Assembly: GCA_951812925.1 (NCBI GenBank)
Contig: OX638368.1
Location: 24,243,187-24,307,186, forward strand
DNA length: 64,000 nucleotides
Source: Calliopum simillimum
Taxonomy: Eukaryota > Arthropoda > Insecta > Diptera > Lauxaniidae
Direction: 5' to 3'
Each line of letters opens with the position of its first letter. Position 1 is the first letter of the stretch. The notes below the pieces were generated by a model that was given only the letters and a program-made list of their open reading frames with translations, was not told where the DNA came from and did not search any database. The position numbers and the translations under genes are program-made. Shown here one piece after another: positions 11,062 through 22,668 of the stretch.

Positions 11062-12289
11062 CATTCATTTTATGATATCATTGCAACCTAATTTTAGATT
11101 CTTCTTAGGCATAAGAAGCTGAGCATAATTGCCGGTTCTCACATTTTCACATAGTCATCGGTCTAATACAAAAACAACAAATTTTAGTTTTTTAAAATTT
11201 TTACAAAACTTAAAATTTCTCTTACAGTCAGGCTCTATTAAAAAGTACCATTAGTTAATTGTCTTCTAAGCTCCATTATTAAAAACTTTATTGACTGTGT
11301 ACTAAAGAATATACATAAATATTAAACATTGAAAATATTTACCATAGCAGCCTTTGGAGACTAAAATGCAGCTCAATTATTTGAAAGGGTAAATTAAAAT
11401 TCTTGCACACCTCGTTGATTTTGGCTTATATCATTGACAGCTTGTAACAGACTTGCGCTCTGTTCACAGAACGTGTCAATTGTAAAATAGAGTAATACCA
11501 CCTAATTATGCATAGTCATGGAAAATACAATAAAAACTAATTATACAAATAACTTTTTTCTAATTATTACTTAACATATATACCACGTTCTAATTTTCGT
11601 AAGCTCTTCAGTTGTTATATTTTAATTCAAAGACACAATTTTAAGAAAAAATAAGCTCAGATTTATCACAGAGAAGATGAAAGTGATGATTCTTTTATGT
11701 GTTTAAAAATTTATTTATTGAAGTGTAACTTCTTTGGCAACGTTAGGGGTAAAATAAAAATATCAAGGTCGCGACACACTTTTCGTTACATCCCGTATAT
11801 CACACAAGCTATACAAGCTATTTTGATGAAAATTGGTAACTAGATAAGTAACTGTCGATAACTAAAATATTTCTAAGCCAATAATTCTCATGTACAGACC
11901 AATTGTGACCTTCCAAAATATTTTTCACGAAAAGAAATCAAAATTATCTTTCATATAAATCTAAAATCACGATAGTATGTTTAACGGTTTAAGAGTAATG
12001 ATCTTTTAAATATTTCAAAACATGAAATCGGCAGATAAAGCTTCACAAAATTGTCTATAGCTTGAACATTTCTTAACCGATTTTAATGTTCAGACTTTTC
12101 TTTAAAAGGTAATTAATCAATGCTATAGCTTTGTAGATTCTAAATATTTTTGCGATTTTAGAGTCATTCGCTTCAGAATTTCGTAATTAATCCGGTAGGA
12201 GTATGGTTTATGGAGCAAGAGAAAACTTTTCCCAGACGTTAAAATTACTCTGGATATAAACAAAACAAAAAAACCCCGGACGCAACTAA
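11062..12289. other. AT-rich intergenic stretch, nothing recognised
   Basis: No convincing open frame or repeat structure was seen. Confidence 0.45.
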
Positions 12290-12425
12290 AGCACTAAAAA
12301 AGAGGACAGTGTCCGGTTAAAAGAGGACGGCACTCAATGGTACTATGCCCGAAACGAGGAAACGAACTAATAAGTAGTTCTCTGGGTTATAGCAACACAA
12401 TAGACACTACCACTAAGCCAAAAGG
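12290..12425 (-). ncRNA. tRNA-like Pol III promoter element (SINE-like)
   Basis: On the minus strand a perfect A box TGGCTTAGTGG (12420-12410) is followed 41 bp later by AGTTCGTTTCC (12368-12358), a weaker B-box match. Downstream the transcript strand contains a GC-rich body (GTCCGG, CGGACACTGTCC) ending in a T run near 12270-12285, which could be the 3' end or terminator. It is probably a tRNA-derived SINE. Confidence 0.4.
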
Positions 12426-13121
12426 ATATAAACTTTTCTTGTACCATGCATTACAAAAGTTGTACTTTACACAAGAATTAAAAACCATTTCACATTATTA
12501 ATACTGATGTGTCAAAAAATACTTGTATTTATTTGTGTATATTTTTTCTGCTTCTTTTTTTCTTCTCGCAATTCCATTAAGGAACAATATCTGTTTACTG
12601 TTTCTTTTCTAAACAATTTGAGTCTTGTGATTAATTTAAATCATATTTATTTGATTGCTTTAACTAGTTTGCTGTGTAAACAAATAATTGTAAAGTTTAT
12701 TGAATGCTTGGTGTGAAGCAAATACTATCAATTGACTTAAATTGCAGCTAAAGATGACATTTCAATTATTTGCTTATATACATATATACCAGAATATAAA
12801 AGCAGCTACGAGTATGTATTATGTGTGCACGGCAAGGAAAAATCGTCACTTATTAAGTAGAGATGCACGGAGAAAAATGCCATAATTTTTTTAGATAAAA
12901 CCTAATTTATTGGGAAGTTGTCACTCTATTGTTTTGTCACTATATTTTCCTGAAATTCTAGTAAATTTTGCTAGAAATAAAGTTGTACGAACTATTTTTT
13001 TTTTTTTCCGTGAAGTTGACAGGGGGATGATGATGGGTTCTGTAATATAGCGACATTTTTTTAAATGTATTTCGAGTGTAAAAGATCAGTCTCATTTATC
13101 ACATGATAAACTAATAGTACG
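12426..13121. other. AT-rich intergenic stretch
   Basis: The 69-codon frame at 12507-12716 is Phe/Leu/Ser/Ile-rich and has no recognisable features. Confidence 0.4.
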
Positions 13122-15061
13122 AGATCCGGCAGTAAAAAAAAGTATCGATCGAATTTTAAGTCAATATCTAGTTTTTACTTATATTTATGAGTGGGGGAAC
13201 ATATTTTTGGCGGGTTGCCTTTCAAAATGTGGCCGCAAGTATTATCAAATTGCGATAACTTATGAACCGTGAGTCGCACGAAAAAAAGTGCCCAGATCTT
13301 TTTTATGGAGAGTCATATGCTCTACAAGTAATTTTCATTATATCGTCGCCTCAATTCTCTTTTGCCCCATGCGCATGTTAGTGTATTTCGAGAAAATCGA
13401 AAAGAAAGTTTGAACTTAAAACAAACAAAATTGGTCAGAAAAAGTACCATCGAAATTCAAACAAAAGAATTTGTTGATTAATTGGCTAACTCAGCACAAA
13501 ATTTCAAAAATGGGACTAAAGTACTTTTCGCGATATTTGATATTTTATCAGATAAGTCAAATGGACACTTTGCTCCACACAATACAAATAAATTAAAAAC
13601 TGTTTTTTTCATGCATATAGAGCAAACTGGCCTTTAGAAACTATGACAATGGAGCAAATAAGAACGTTAGTTTTTTAACTAAACATACATAACAGTGTTA
13701 ATAGGGCAAATAAATTAAAAACATTATTATAAAGAACACGTAGAAGATATAACTAGTTTCTTTAAATAAAAATTAATAACAAATAGTAAGGGTGTTAACA
13801 TTGGCCTAGCCAAATATTAAATGCCCTGCACTGCAGAATTTGAAATTTTCGATTGCATGGGAGGTGCCATGCCTTGTCCGTGTTCGACTAGCTTTTGCTC
13901 AGAGCTTTTACTAACTATTCCTGGTATCTTTGAGAAATTTTATTACATTTCTTCAAATAACGCTTGCTCTAAAGCGTTTTGAAAACTTTGTGTGTATGTT
14001 AGGTGCCACCCCTCTTGTCCAAATCAACCAATTTTTTAATCATATCTTGCATTTTTTATCATTGGTGGATGAGTTAAATTTGGATTGTTTATATCAAAAA
14101 ACGCATTCAGTTAAGTATTTTAAAACTTTTGCTTTTATGGGAGGTACCACATCCTGTTGCCCGAATTCACCTAATTTTTGCTCAAAGCTTGTAACTATTA
14201 TCCCCTGTAACTGTGTGTATTTTGGTTGCGTTATCGCTAAAAAGGCTCTTAATATTGAGTTGTGAATATTTTTTTTGTATGGCTGGTAGGCGTGTCCGTT
14301 GACCGATTTTGCTCATTTTCAACCCCACGAACTATCGTTGACGATGGAGGTAATGTACCAAATTTCATTGAGTTATCTTTCTTAGTTCATAGGAAATTTT
14401 TAAAAGAAAAACGATAATGAATGTTTTCTATGTCTATAGAGCAAATAAGAATTGAGAATTTAAAACTTTTTTTTTTCATATAAAACTTGCTCCATAAACC
14501 CAAAATTGGCTTTTGGAGCAAATAAGAAATAAAAAAATGAAAAAACATGGCGTATGGAGCAAAGTGGACACTGCATATCTCAGAAACTAAAGGAGATAGA
14601 TGCATTCTGACAACAGCGTTAGAAAGATCATGTTTCAAAACCTATGGAACAAGTTTTAACTCAAAATGTCAAAAAGTGTCGATGGGGCAGAAGAGAACTC
14701 AGGCGACGATATGTAAAAAAAAAATTTACCGCCTTGGAGTTATTTATTAAAAATCGATTTTTTTTACGTTTATTGTTTATTGCGTAAAAAAAATCGGCTC
14801 TTAATAAATAATTCTTAAAAGGTAAATTTTTTTTAATTATATAATAAAAATTACATGTAGAGCATATGACTCTCCATAAAAAAGATTTTGACACTTTTCC
14901 CCGAGAGACTCACGGTTCATAAGTTATGGCAATTTGATAATACTTGCGGCCACATTTTGAGTGGCAACCCAGCAAAAATATATTTCCCCATTCCTAAATA
15001 TATATAAAAATAAGATTTTAACTAAAAACTCGATCGATACGTTTTTTTACTGCCGGATCTT
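13122..15061. mobile_element. Foldback element F3, about 1.9 kb with a nested R repeat
   Basis: The outer arms are clear inverted copies: AGATCCGGCAGTAAAA at 13122 against TTTTACTGCCGGATCT ending 15060. Pairing continues inwards through GTATCGATCGA, TTGCC..TCAAAATGTGGCCGCAAGTA, CTTATGAACCGTGAGTC, TATGGAGAGTCATATGCTCTAC and GACACTTTGCTCCA with their complements at 14540-14980. The loop is occupied by R repeat copy R1. No transposase frame was recognised. Confidence 0.85.
13786..14402 (+). repeat. R family copy R1, nested in F3
   Basis: Begins AGTAAGGGTGTTAAC, then GGCC(T)AGCCAAATATTAAAT. It carries three diverged units headed GGGAGGTGCCA, TTAGGTGCCAC and GGGAGGTACCAC, and ends in the GGTAGGCGTGTCCGTTGACC unit. 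The 3' tail (the AGACGGACAT...GGGTATAAAA segment of R4 and R5) is missing. Confidence 0.8.
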
Positions 15062-15396
15062 AGACTATAACAACTTATGATTTAAAATCAGACAGAGGAG
15101 TGTAAAAAAAAGGTAATACAACTTCATACATGACCTAGGGTCGAATATACGTATATCTTAAGAAATATACCAGATTGAAGTTAACGAAGCAACTAAAATT
15201 AAAAAACAATAAATAAATAAATATCGAAATGGGTTTGAGATCATTACACGGGAGTGACGATAAGATAAAAAATTGTTGAAAAAAAAGATAATAAAGATTT
15301 TGATATTTAAAAATCATGAAATGTTTCGTATTTTTACTGCTTCAGCATTGAGCCAAAACAAATCGTTTCCATCGAATACACTGAGAGGATTCCTGA

Positions 15397-15485
15397 AAAC
15401 GTGTAAAAGCCTCGAAAACCTTGTAAACTCGTAAAAGTTGTCAAAATTAAGAGTTTACGATGTTTTCGAGGCTTTTACACGTTTT
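15397..15485. repeat. Palindrome with 34-bp arms and a 20-nt loop
   Basis: The left arm (AAAACGTGTAAAAGCCTCGA...) and right arm (...TCGAGGCTTTTACACGTTTT) pair with one or two differences around a central loop. The same vocabulary (AAACTCGTAAA, CCTCGA) forms the arms of the foldback at 37014-37239. Confidence 0.75.
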
Positions 15486-15736
15486 GCGAAATCGCCTTAT
15501 TTTTGATTTGGGATATTTGGGATATCACAAAAAATTTCGTCCCATCACTTCAGCTGCACAGCAAATAGTTTGGGTGCAAAATTCAAACCAAATTGGAATG
15601 AATACAAATCCCTACCAAACTTGGTATAAAATTTATGCTACAAATTGGTATACAAACCGTTTATGTTTGTTAAAATAAAATTTATACAAGTAAGTTATTA
15701 TTACAATTTCAATTAAAAAAAAAGAAACGACAGCAG

Positions 15737-15830
15737 GAGGATTCGAACCTACAACCGTCCCGTGTGATAGATAGAAACACTTTATTTTTACTTACTAACC
15801 CCTTAGACCTCTACACCATTGACCAATATG
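15737..15830 (-). ncRNA. tRNA-like element with perfect A and B boxes
   Basis: On the minus strand, TGGTGTAGAGG (15818-15808) and GGTTCGAATCC (15749-15739) both match the Pol III consensus exactly. They are 58 bp apart, wider than in most tRNAs and compatible with an intron, a long variable region or decay. A T run (about 15727-15716, read on the minus strand) follows about 12 bp after the B box and would serve as a Pol III terminator. No clean cloverleaf can be drawn by eye, so I call it tRNA-derived. Confidence 0.5.
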
Positions 15831-15839
15831 GTGAAGAGG

Positions 15840-16400
15840 TAAAAAATTTGTACATTAAGCAAACTTTGTTCAAACAGAATTTAAAATTAGAATTATACAA
15901 TTTTGGTATGAAATTTATAGAATTTAAACGTTTTTGGTTAAGAAAAAAAATTTTATAAATTATATCAAAAAATTGAAATACGTAAGCTTATAAAAACAAA
16001 TAACTATGATAGTATAAATAAGTTTATACTTTATTCTCAAACTTTTTGCTGTGTGGTCTTAAGCGAATTTAAAAAGATTTCCCCTTTTTTCTACAAGATA
16101 TACTGTCTTCATAAAATGTTGAAGTTTTAATTGTCTAGGTAATTAGATTTTTTTCAACGAAATAATTTTAGAGCCCAGACAAGTACACACTTTAAAGTAT
16201 TATTTGTTATTTATGTAAGTCATTGTCAACTCGAGCGTAACAATGTTTATCATTTTTAATTAAATATTTTTAAAATTTTTTTTTTTGAGAACTACACAAG
16301 TAAAAGTACCTACTTTAGGCCTGATTACACATATGACTGACCAGTCGGCCCATAGTTCAATTTTACATAAGACAAAAATAAAGGTTTTTTCAATAAATGT
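15840..16400. other. AT-rich intergenic stretch, nothing recognised
   Basis: No supported feature was seen. Confidence 0.45.
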
Positions 16401-16649
16401 GCCGTTCAAAATGACAACGGTGCAACTCCAAAACGAGGCAAAAGTAATATCTCATAAATTATGTGCCATAATGATCGGTTATTTGAGTGATAACATTTTT
16501 TCAACTTAATTTCAACAATACCATATCATCAAGTAAATTTTTTGTGAAAACAGAAATCATTTATTCATCCCTAACAAAATGTAAGCCAAATAATATTATG
16601 ACATTACTTTTGCTCGTTTTGGAGTTGCACCATTGTCATTTTGAACGGC
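16401..16649. mobile_element. Small foldback with 48-bp arms
   Basis: GCCGTTCAAAATGACAACGG...GCAAAAGTAAT (16401-16448) pairs with ATTACTTTTGC...TTTTGAACGGC (16603-16648), with only a few mismatches and about 155 bp between the arms. No coding capacity. Probably a MITE. Confidence 0.75.
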
Positions 16650-18190
16650 TCAAATATTGGTTTAAATTTTAAGAAAAGAGCTATATCTTGAAAACGGCAA
16701 TTCAGCATTAACTTTATATATTGGATCAAGAAGTTAGTTTCCAGTATCCAGTATCACGTGAGTACGAACGTTCGTACACAAACAGACAGCTCTAATAGGT
16801 ATCTGACCTCTACAAACTTTTTTCATTGTTTTTAAAGTTCTTATGTCAGTCAGTCTGTCGACTTTTTCGATTTTACACGAATCTCTTAGTTTGTTTGATT
16901 TTGTCGATGTTTTTCTATGCCTTTGAATTTTCTTTTTATTTTTCGATGTTTTTATGATATTTCTAAACCTTTGATAATTTTCATGTTAAGTCAACTTTTT
17001 TCGTTGTACTCATTTATATTTAATTTTAGCTTAAGAGCGAGTTTTTTCATCAATCTCTCAATCCAGCACTCTATAAACAAAATCAAAACCTAAATATTTC
17101 GCCTACAAAGATTGTGTCCATTGTATCTATATTACGGCAGTTTCACTCAATATACATTAAATCTATAAGTTTCAACTCAAAAGCATATTTTGTTATCAGT
17201 GTCCTCGAAAAGTTATGTTTATGACCTCTCCCCGTACTATAAACACATAAAAATAACCATTTTGCAAACTTGTTGCGTAGTGTTATGGTTTTTTTTTTCT
17301 GATTTTATGAGTTCCTCAACATTTCATTAGTCACTGACTAAAGCAAAAATAAATAAATGACTGTCAGAATGTATATCTAGACTTGTTCATCAAGTGTTAA
17401 GTAGTAAGTTTTGTTAATTAAACATTTTTATTGATAATGAAAAAATTTTTTTCTTTTATTTATTATTTTTTGGCGTTATTTTTTTCAAAGGGAGTTCATC
17501 TTTTTTATGACTGTTGCTGTCCCAAAAAAAAAAAAAGTTTATTTACTTATTTATCAGTTTATTTTTAAAACTGGAACTGATTACAGACATATGCGAATTA
17601 ATTTGAAAAAAAAACGTATTAGGCGTTATACATCATTTTAGACTTTCAAACAAGACTTTAGGAATATAAAAATTAATAACTAAAATCGCCAAATTATCGA
17701 ACATTTAAGAGGCTGCTAATCAAAATACATATATTTTATTATATGAATTTCAAAGCGTTGTAATTAAAATGTTAACAAAAACTAAATAAATAAATTTGTT
17801 TATAAGATTTTGTCCGCCAAATTGATTAGATATAGTATGTATACTGACGAACTTGTTTTGTTTAGTAAATAAAAAAATTTGGAATGAAATATGTATTTTT
17901 TTTTATTTACAATTATTAAAGTAAACAAAGTTTATAAACATACTAGCATTTCCCGGTATGCAAAGGGCGGGGCTTCTCTAATGAATTTATACCAAAGAAT
18001 GTTATTTGTCTCATCTAACCATGTGGGTTAAATCGTTTCAGAGATATGACATTTTTTTTAAGGGCTTGGTACCTCCCATATTTCCCTTGGGCATTATTTG
18101 TGCCGAAACTCTTAATACATATACCAAATGTTATCCACGTCCGTTAAATATTTATTTTGGAAACACAAAAAACGAATTATCCAAGAGGGG
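16650..18190. other. AT-rich intergenic stretch, nothing firm
   Basis: A phrase at about 18000-18080 (AAATCGTTTCAGAGATATGACA, GGTACCTCCCATA) resembles the gene-free G/R-type repeats but is too short to classify. No gene was recognised. Confidence 0.4.
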
Positions 18191-18196
18191 ACCCTA

Positions 18197-18346
18197 ACTA
18201 AAATGTTGTAAAAAGTCATGAAACGCGTAGAAAACACAAAAAAAAAAATTTTTTTTAAATTTTCGGTTTCGACATTCTTGGACCCTTGGATGAAAAATTT
18301 TGTTTCAACTAAAATGTTGTAAAAAGTCATGAAACGCATAGAAAAC
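18197..18346. repeat. Direct duplication with 110-bp offset
   Basis: The 40-bp block ACTAAAATGTTGTAAAAAGT...GAAACGC(G/A)TAGAAAAC occurs at 18197-18236 and 18307-18346. Each is followed by an A-run and a TTCGACAT.CT or TCCGACATACT phrase. Confidence 0.75.
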
Positions 18347-18499
18347 AAAAATAAAAAAAAAAACTAAAAAAAAAGTTTGGTTCCGACATACTAGGGGCAC
18401 CCTTGGGTGAAAAAAGAAAAAAACCGAAAAAACTATAAAATAAATTTTCACGCTGATCGGTCCAGCTGTTTGGGAGTCTATAAGGAACATACAGGGTTA

Positions 18500-18567
18500 T
18501 TGGGGGTTATCGTGAATCAATATTTCCTGGGAATTTTTCTCAAACACTTATTCACGATAACCCCCAA
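18500..18567. repeat. Perfect 18-bp hairpin arms, 32-nt loop
   Basis: TTGGGGGTTATCGTGAAT pairs exactly with ATTCACGATAACCCCCAA. It lies directly after the duplicated block and may be the end of the same element. Confidence 0.8.
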
Positions 18568-18640
18568 AAGGGTACTTAAAAAAATGTTCTTTGTCAAGAA
18601 CTAATATCACCAAAATATAAAATTTGATTTATGCAAAATA

Positions 18641-19002
18641 TATCAGTGAACTTTTGACAAAACAACCTACGTCGAGATAAGACAATTCTCCAGGATTTTA
18701 GTCCTAAATATAAAATTTAAAAACGCTTCTATTCGTACAATTGCCATGTCTCTATGATTTCTTGTTTCAGAGTTATAATATTTGAACTTAGCGCCGTTCG
18801 TGCGGTGAAGTGTTATGAACCAAAAGAAAGAAATGATTTGACAGCTGACACTTTAAGATTAGTAAAAATTTATGGAAAGAGGAGATTCAACGCTACATCA
18901 ACGAAATTATGCCACATTATTGAAAAGTAGTTAATCAGTTTTTTGGCTCTCCTGAAAAGTTGACAATTTCGAGTTATGTTGTTTTGTCAAAAGTTCATAG
19001 AT
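18641..19002 (+). mobile_element. MITE family M1, copy 2
   Basis: Terminal inverted repeats are TATCAGTGAACTTTTGACAA and TTGTCAAAAGTTCATAGATA, with TA immediately outside. Very similar along its whole length to 29221-29602 and, inverted, to 7756-8110. At about 360 bp it has no coding capacity. Confidence 0.85.
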
Positions 19003-19358
19003 ATAATTCCTTCACAATATTCAATGGAAAACTGTGTACAAGTGATTTTCAAGAATTGTCAGCCAAAAAACGTTGGCACATATAAAAAAACGGAACGTAC
19101 TTTTGATTCCACAAAAGAGTATTTACCCTTATGTACTTTTCGACGCTAAATCTGAATCCGAGTTCAGTATTTCCCATATATCTTACCGGTTAAGGTGTAA
19201 TTCTTTCTCAGTAGCTGTACTAATGATGCCATTAAACAACCAGAAGAATCGATAAAGAATCACAAGTGATTCTTTTATGCTACCTACTGACAGAATCACA
19301 GAAGAATCATTATTGATACTTTGAAGAAATCAAAGTAAATAAAAAAATAAAAAATGAT

Positions 19359-19480
19359 TGATAAATGAGCTTTTCTATTTTGTACCAAATAGCAAAAAAA
19401 GTACTAAAACTGTCCAAAAAGTACCAAAATTATTTAATACATTTGTAATCAAATCTTGACCACTGGGCGATTCTAGCATA
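19359..19480 (+). repeat. 120-bp dispersed repeat, copy 2
   Basis: Same orientation and same end points as 4983-5102. Confidence 0.75.
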
Positions 19481-20515
19481 AGTAAAAGAAGATAAAATTT
19501 CCTTTAAAATGCTTTATTAAAAAAATTCTTAGTTCAAAAATTGAACAAAATAAAGCCACCCGAACATGGAAATTTACAATTTTTCAAAAATTGGTTAAAA
19601 AAAAATTATAAAAGTTTCATTCATTTCCATTCAAAAGGTCTATTTTCAAGCAGAAATCATACAAGACCAATTTGTTGCTAATATTTAGATGACGAAAAAA
19701 AGTACAAAGAGCAAAACAAAGTTGTGTTTTTGAACTTTTATGTAAAGAAGCATTTCTAAAACGTTAAAAAATTCTAGAATCTAGAATCTATACCCAAATA
19801 TACTTGTTTAGCGGGATTTCTGGGTTTTTTATCTATAACCTTTGTTCTTTTTTCCAAACCTAAGTTGCAATACCTAATTTTGACTTAAACTTTACGTGCT
19901 TCTACATATCAGGCGCAAGACTTATCGTTATCAGACATTATCTAAAAGACCAACGTATGTTTAAATCTTGAAAAAAGAAAAGAAAAACTTACTACGACTA
20001 TTTATGAGACAAGAATAGAAAATAGAAAACAAAAATTGTTTGTCTTTTTTTTTTTAATCAACAAAAGATATAAATTCAAAAGTTGAGACAACAAAGTCTA
20101 ATATCACATACTAAAATCAAACAAAACTTAAAAGCAAATCAACACTATTTAAAAAGGGGAATACTAAAGTACTATATCAAATTCATTTCAATTATATTTC
20201 ACAATCAATCAACGTGATAAGACGATATCACAAAAAAAAAACGACAAAAAAAAGAAATTCGACGACGACATTATGTCTCTCTAATCAAGCGCTAATTAAT
20301 AAAAATAAATAAAACAAAAAACGAATGTAATTGACTTCATTCAAACAGAACAACTAACAAGTAAATAAATTGGCCACGACTGTAATTATTTTTTTTTTTT
20401 TTTCTTTTTTTTTTGCCAATTTCAAAATTAGCACTCATTAAGTTGGCACATGCGAGTACAACGTCTATGTACCTACAATTAAATGGTAATGACATAGCAC
20501 CACCATCTACTCCAC
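19481..20515. other. AT-rich stretch upstream of a putative gene start
   Basis: A-rich and T-rich runs, no repeats with clear ends. From about 20440 the composition becomes more mixed, ahead of the initiator at 20520. Confidence 0.4.
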
Positions 20516-20519
20516 ACAC

Positions 20520-20560
20520 TCAGTCACTTTATAGGGGCGCGAGGAGGAGTAGAACAATCG
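20520..20560 (+). promoter_or_regulatory. Putative core promoter (Inr, with TTTATA just downstream)
   Basis: TCAGTC at 20520-20525 is an exact match to the fly initiator TCAKTY, and TTTATA lies at 20528-20533. I see no DPE at +28 from the Inr. If TTTATA is instead the TATA box, transcription would start near 20560. Either choice gives a 5' UTR of about 90-130 nt before the ATG at 20650. This is inference from motifs only. Confidence 0.35.
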
Positions 20561-20649
20561 CCTTATCTTATAATGCGAGCAATTTGGTCATAATCAGGTG
20601 AAAGCCGCGTGGGGATTTTTAATAGTTTTTTAATTTAAATTTAAACAAA

Positions 20650-20718
20650 ATGATTTTCGCTTTGTTTTATAATTTAAAATTATTTATAGTTTTATCAGTA
20701 TTTGCGTTTTTATCTATG
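20650..20718 (+). CDS. First coding exon of a secreted or membrane protein (partial gene)
   Basis: The ATG sits in AAACAAAATG, close to the fly start consensus. It opens exactly 23 codons that end at a textbook donor, ATG|GTAAGTTGG (intron GT at 20719-20720), phase 0. The encoded residues (MIFALFYNLKL, then FIVLSVFAFLSM) are a typical signal peptide: a short start with one Lys, then a strongly hydrophobic core. Fly genes for secreted proteins commonly place the signal peptide in a short first exon. An initiator-like motif lies about 125 bp upstream. I could not identify the second exon. One splice-acceptor candidate is TTTTGTTTCCAG ending 23826, followed by an open frame, but that frame runs into a foldback element and is doubtful. 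Identity unknown. The alternative is a chance open frame beside a chance donor. Confidence 0.45.
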
Positions 20719-21245
20719 GTAAGTTGGTTTCTTGCAAGCGGTAGCTTAATCCCCATACCCCAGGTGTGCACAAGTGTTGTTCTTTCAGTCGAGAATATAA
20801 GAAAGTGAGAGTTCAGGGAGGGACTGAAAAATTTGTCTCACGAACGCAGATTTTCTGCCTAAGTGAAGTATAAGAAACAGTGATAGATGGATAGATAGTA
20901 AAATTGTTGTTTGACCTTGAGACAAATGCACCTAGAAGCCCAATAAAAGAAATAAACATTTCTTTATGAATACAAAAGTAGACACAAATGTTAGTAAAGT
21001 GATTATTTACTCAAAAAAATTTAATTTATTTGTTAGTTAGATTCTTTTACGTTTTTATTTGTTCGGAAATGATTTACAAAGACCCGAAAACTCAAAAAAC
21101 TGTTGCAGCGTCGCTAGCTGGATGGGTTAGAGCTGATTGCTTAATTTATTCAAAAGGCAAATTTCAGTCGTTGCTAACTATAAGAAGCGATACGGTAGTC
21201 GATGGGCTTCAGTTTCTCAAAAATATCATTCTCCCTATTTATACG
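20719..21245. other. Probable start of an intron; otherwise nothing recognised
   Basis: Follows the GTAAGT donor. No further coding exon is supported, and the 74-codon frame at 21030-21254 has no recognisable features. Confidence 0.35.
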
Positions 21246-22668
21246 ACGCTTTAATTCGGATTAACTCGAACCATGTTATTTGAGTACACACGTATAATCT
21301 TAATCCGTATCGAAACTTCGAAATGTGAATGATATTTTTCGACAACCTGTAGCTCATTCGAAGTTTCGATACGGATTTAAGTATCGTTTATGGGTAAATC
21401 TCTGAAAAATATACCAAAACATGTATTTTTATGTCCCCGCCTATTTTTTATATATTTTTTATTACTTTTATTAGTAGCTATAGAATATCATGACTTCAAC
21501 TTCTAGAAAATATCTAAAAAATTAACATAAGCTTTCAAGGTTGCCATATTTATTTTTTTTTTTTTTTTCTTTGTTGAAAGTTTCGCTAAAACAATATATT
21601 TCAAAAATTAAAATAAAATTTTTGTCTCAAAACGCTCAAATAAACTTTAGAAAAATCATAACTTTTTAGGGTTGCAAGATGGTTGCTTTCGAAAATTTAT
21701 TTTAAATCTTCCTTTTTTATGTTCTTCAATAAAATTACACACTAAAAAATAATAGTTTAAATCGTTAAAAATTGATCGGCGCTTAAATTGTTAAAAACTC
21801 ATCGAACAAAAATGTGGTTTAAGCAAAACTATTGTAACATTAAAAGCCGGTTAGCAACCCTGAAAATTTCAATTTAGTAAAAAAACGAAAGAATTATACA
21901 AGATTTTCGAAAATAACCACGTGGAGGGTTACTAAACAGAGAATTATGAAATGTTGCAAAAACAGACGGAGAATGATTAAACGGAGAATGACGAATTGTT
22001 GCAAAAATAGTAATATCACAATGGAAATAGCAATTTTTTTTTGAACTGGTGATAGCCCCTCTAATTGTTTATTGATTTGATTATATGAAGATAAAAGAAA
22101 ATGTACAGGGAGAATGACACACATGTGAGCTCTTTACAAAAATTTAAAAACTTTTTTTAAAAAAAAAACGCACTAATACTCAAAACTATCGACAAATAGA
22201 AACTGACTGAACTGAAAAAGAACTGAGGACTGAGAACAGTTTTAAATAAGAAAAACTGAGCAAAGATAGTCTAAAATGAGGGATCAACTTCTATGTACGT
22301 CAATTGAATATAAATTTTTTTTTTTTTTTAAGAGTTAACACAGAAAAACTGTAACTCAAATATATATACAAACAATGTTGTATAAAGTTTTTTTAGAAAA
22401 TAATATTATATTCGAAACGGGCAAATTAAGTGCACTAAGAAGCGGACAGAAAATAAGTTTTAAACACTTTATGTTATAATTTCATACAAAAATATAAAAT
22501 TTTTTTTTTCAAGCAATTCATATAGAAGCTTTGGCTAAGTATCTGCATTAAATAGTTAAAATATCAAATTCTAAATTTAAACATGGTTTTGAGCCCCGTG
22601 ATATTGAATGGTTCTTTTTTGGAGAATCACCTTTATAACATGGTTCAAATTAATCCGAATTAAAGCGT
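21246..22668 (-). mobile_element. Repeat L, copy A, with terminal inverted repeats
   Basis: The ends pair: ACGCTTTAATTCGGATTAA(CTCG)AACCATGTTA on the left and TAACATGGTTCAAATTAATC...AATTAAAGCGT on the right. The interior is the reverse complement of 28106-30030. Shared blocks include TTCAAGGTTGCCATA, the GGGTTGCAAGATGGTTGCTTTC phrase, several AGAATGA(C/T) motifs (compare CATTCTCCGTG in copy B), and the run TTTTTTTGAACTGGTGATAGCCCC. A hairpin with 20-bp arms (CCGTATCGAAACTTCGAA, 21303-21377) lies near the left end. No transposase was recognised. Confidence 0.75.

Noticed and set aside
15737..15830. Functional tRNA gene
   Set aside because: A and B boxes are perfect, but their 58-bp spacing and lack of a visible acceptor stem argue against a working tRNA. 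Kept only as tRNA-like.
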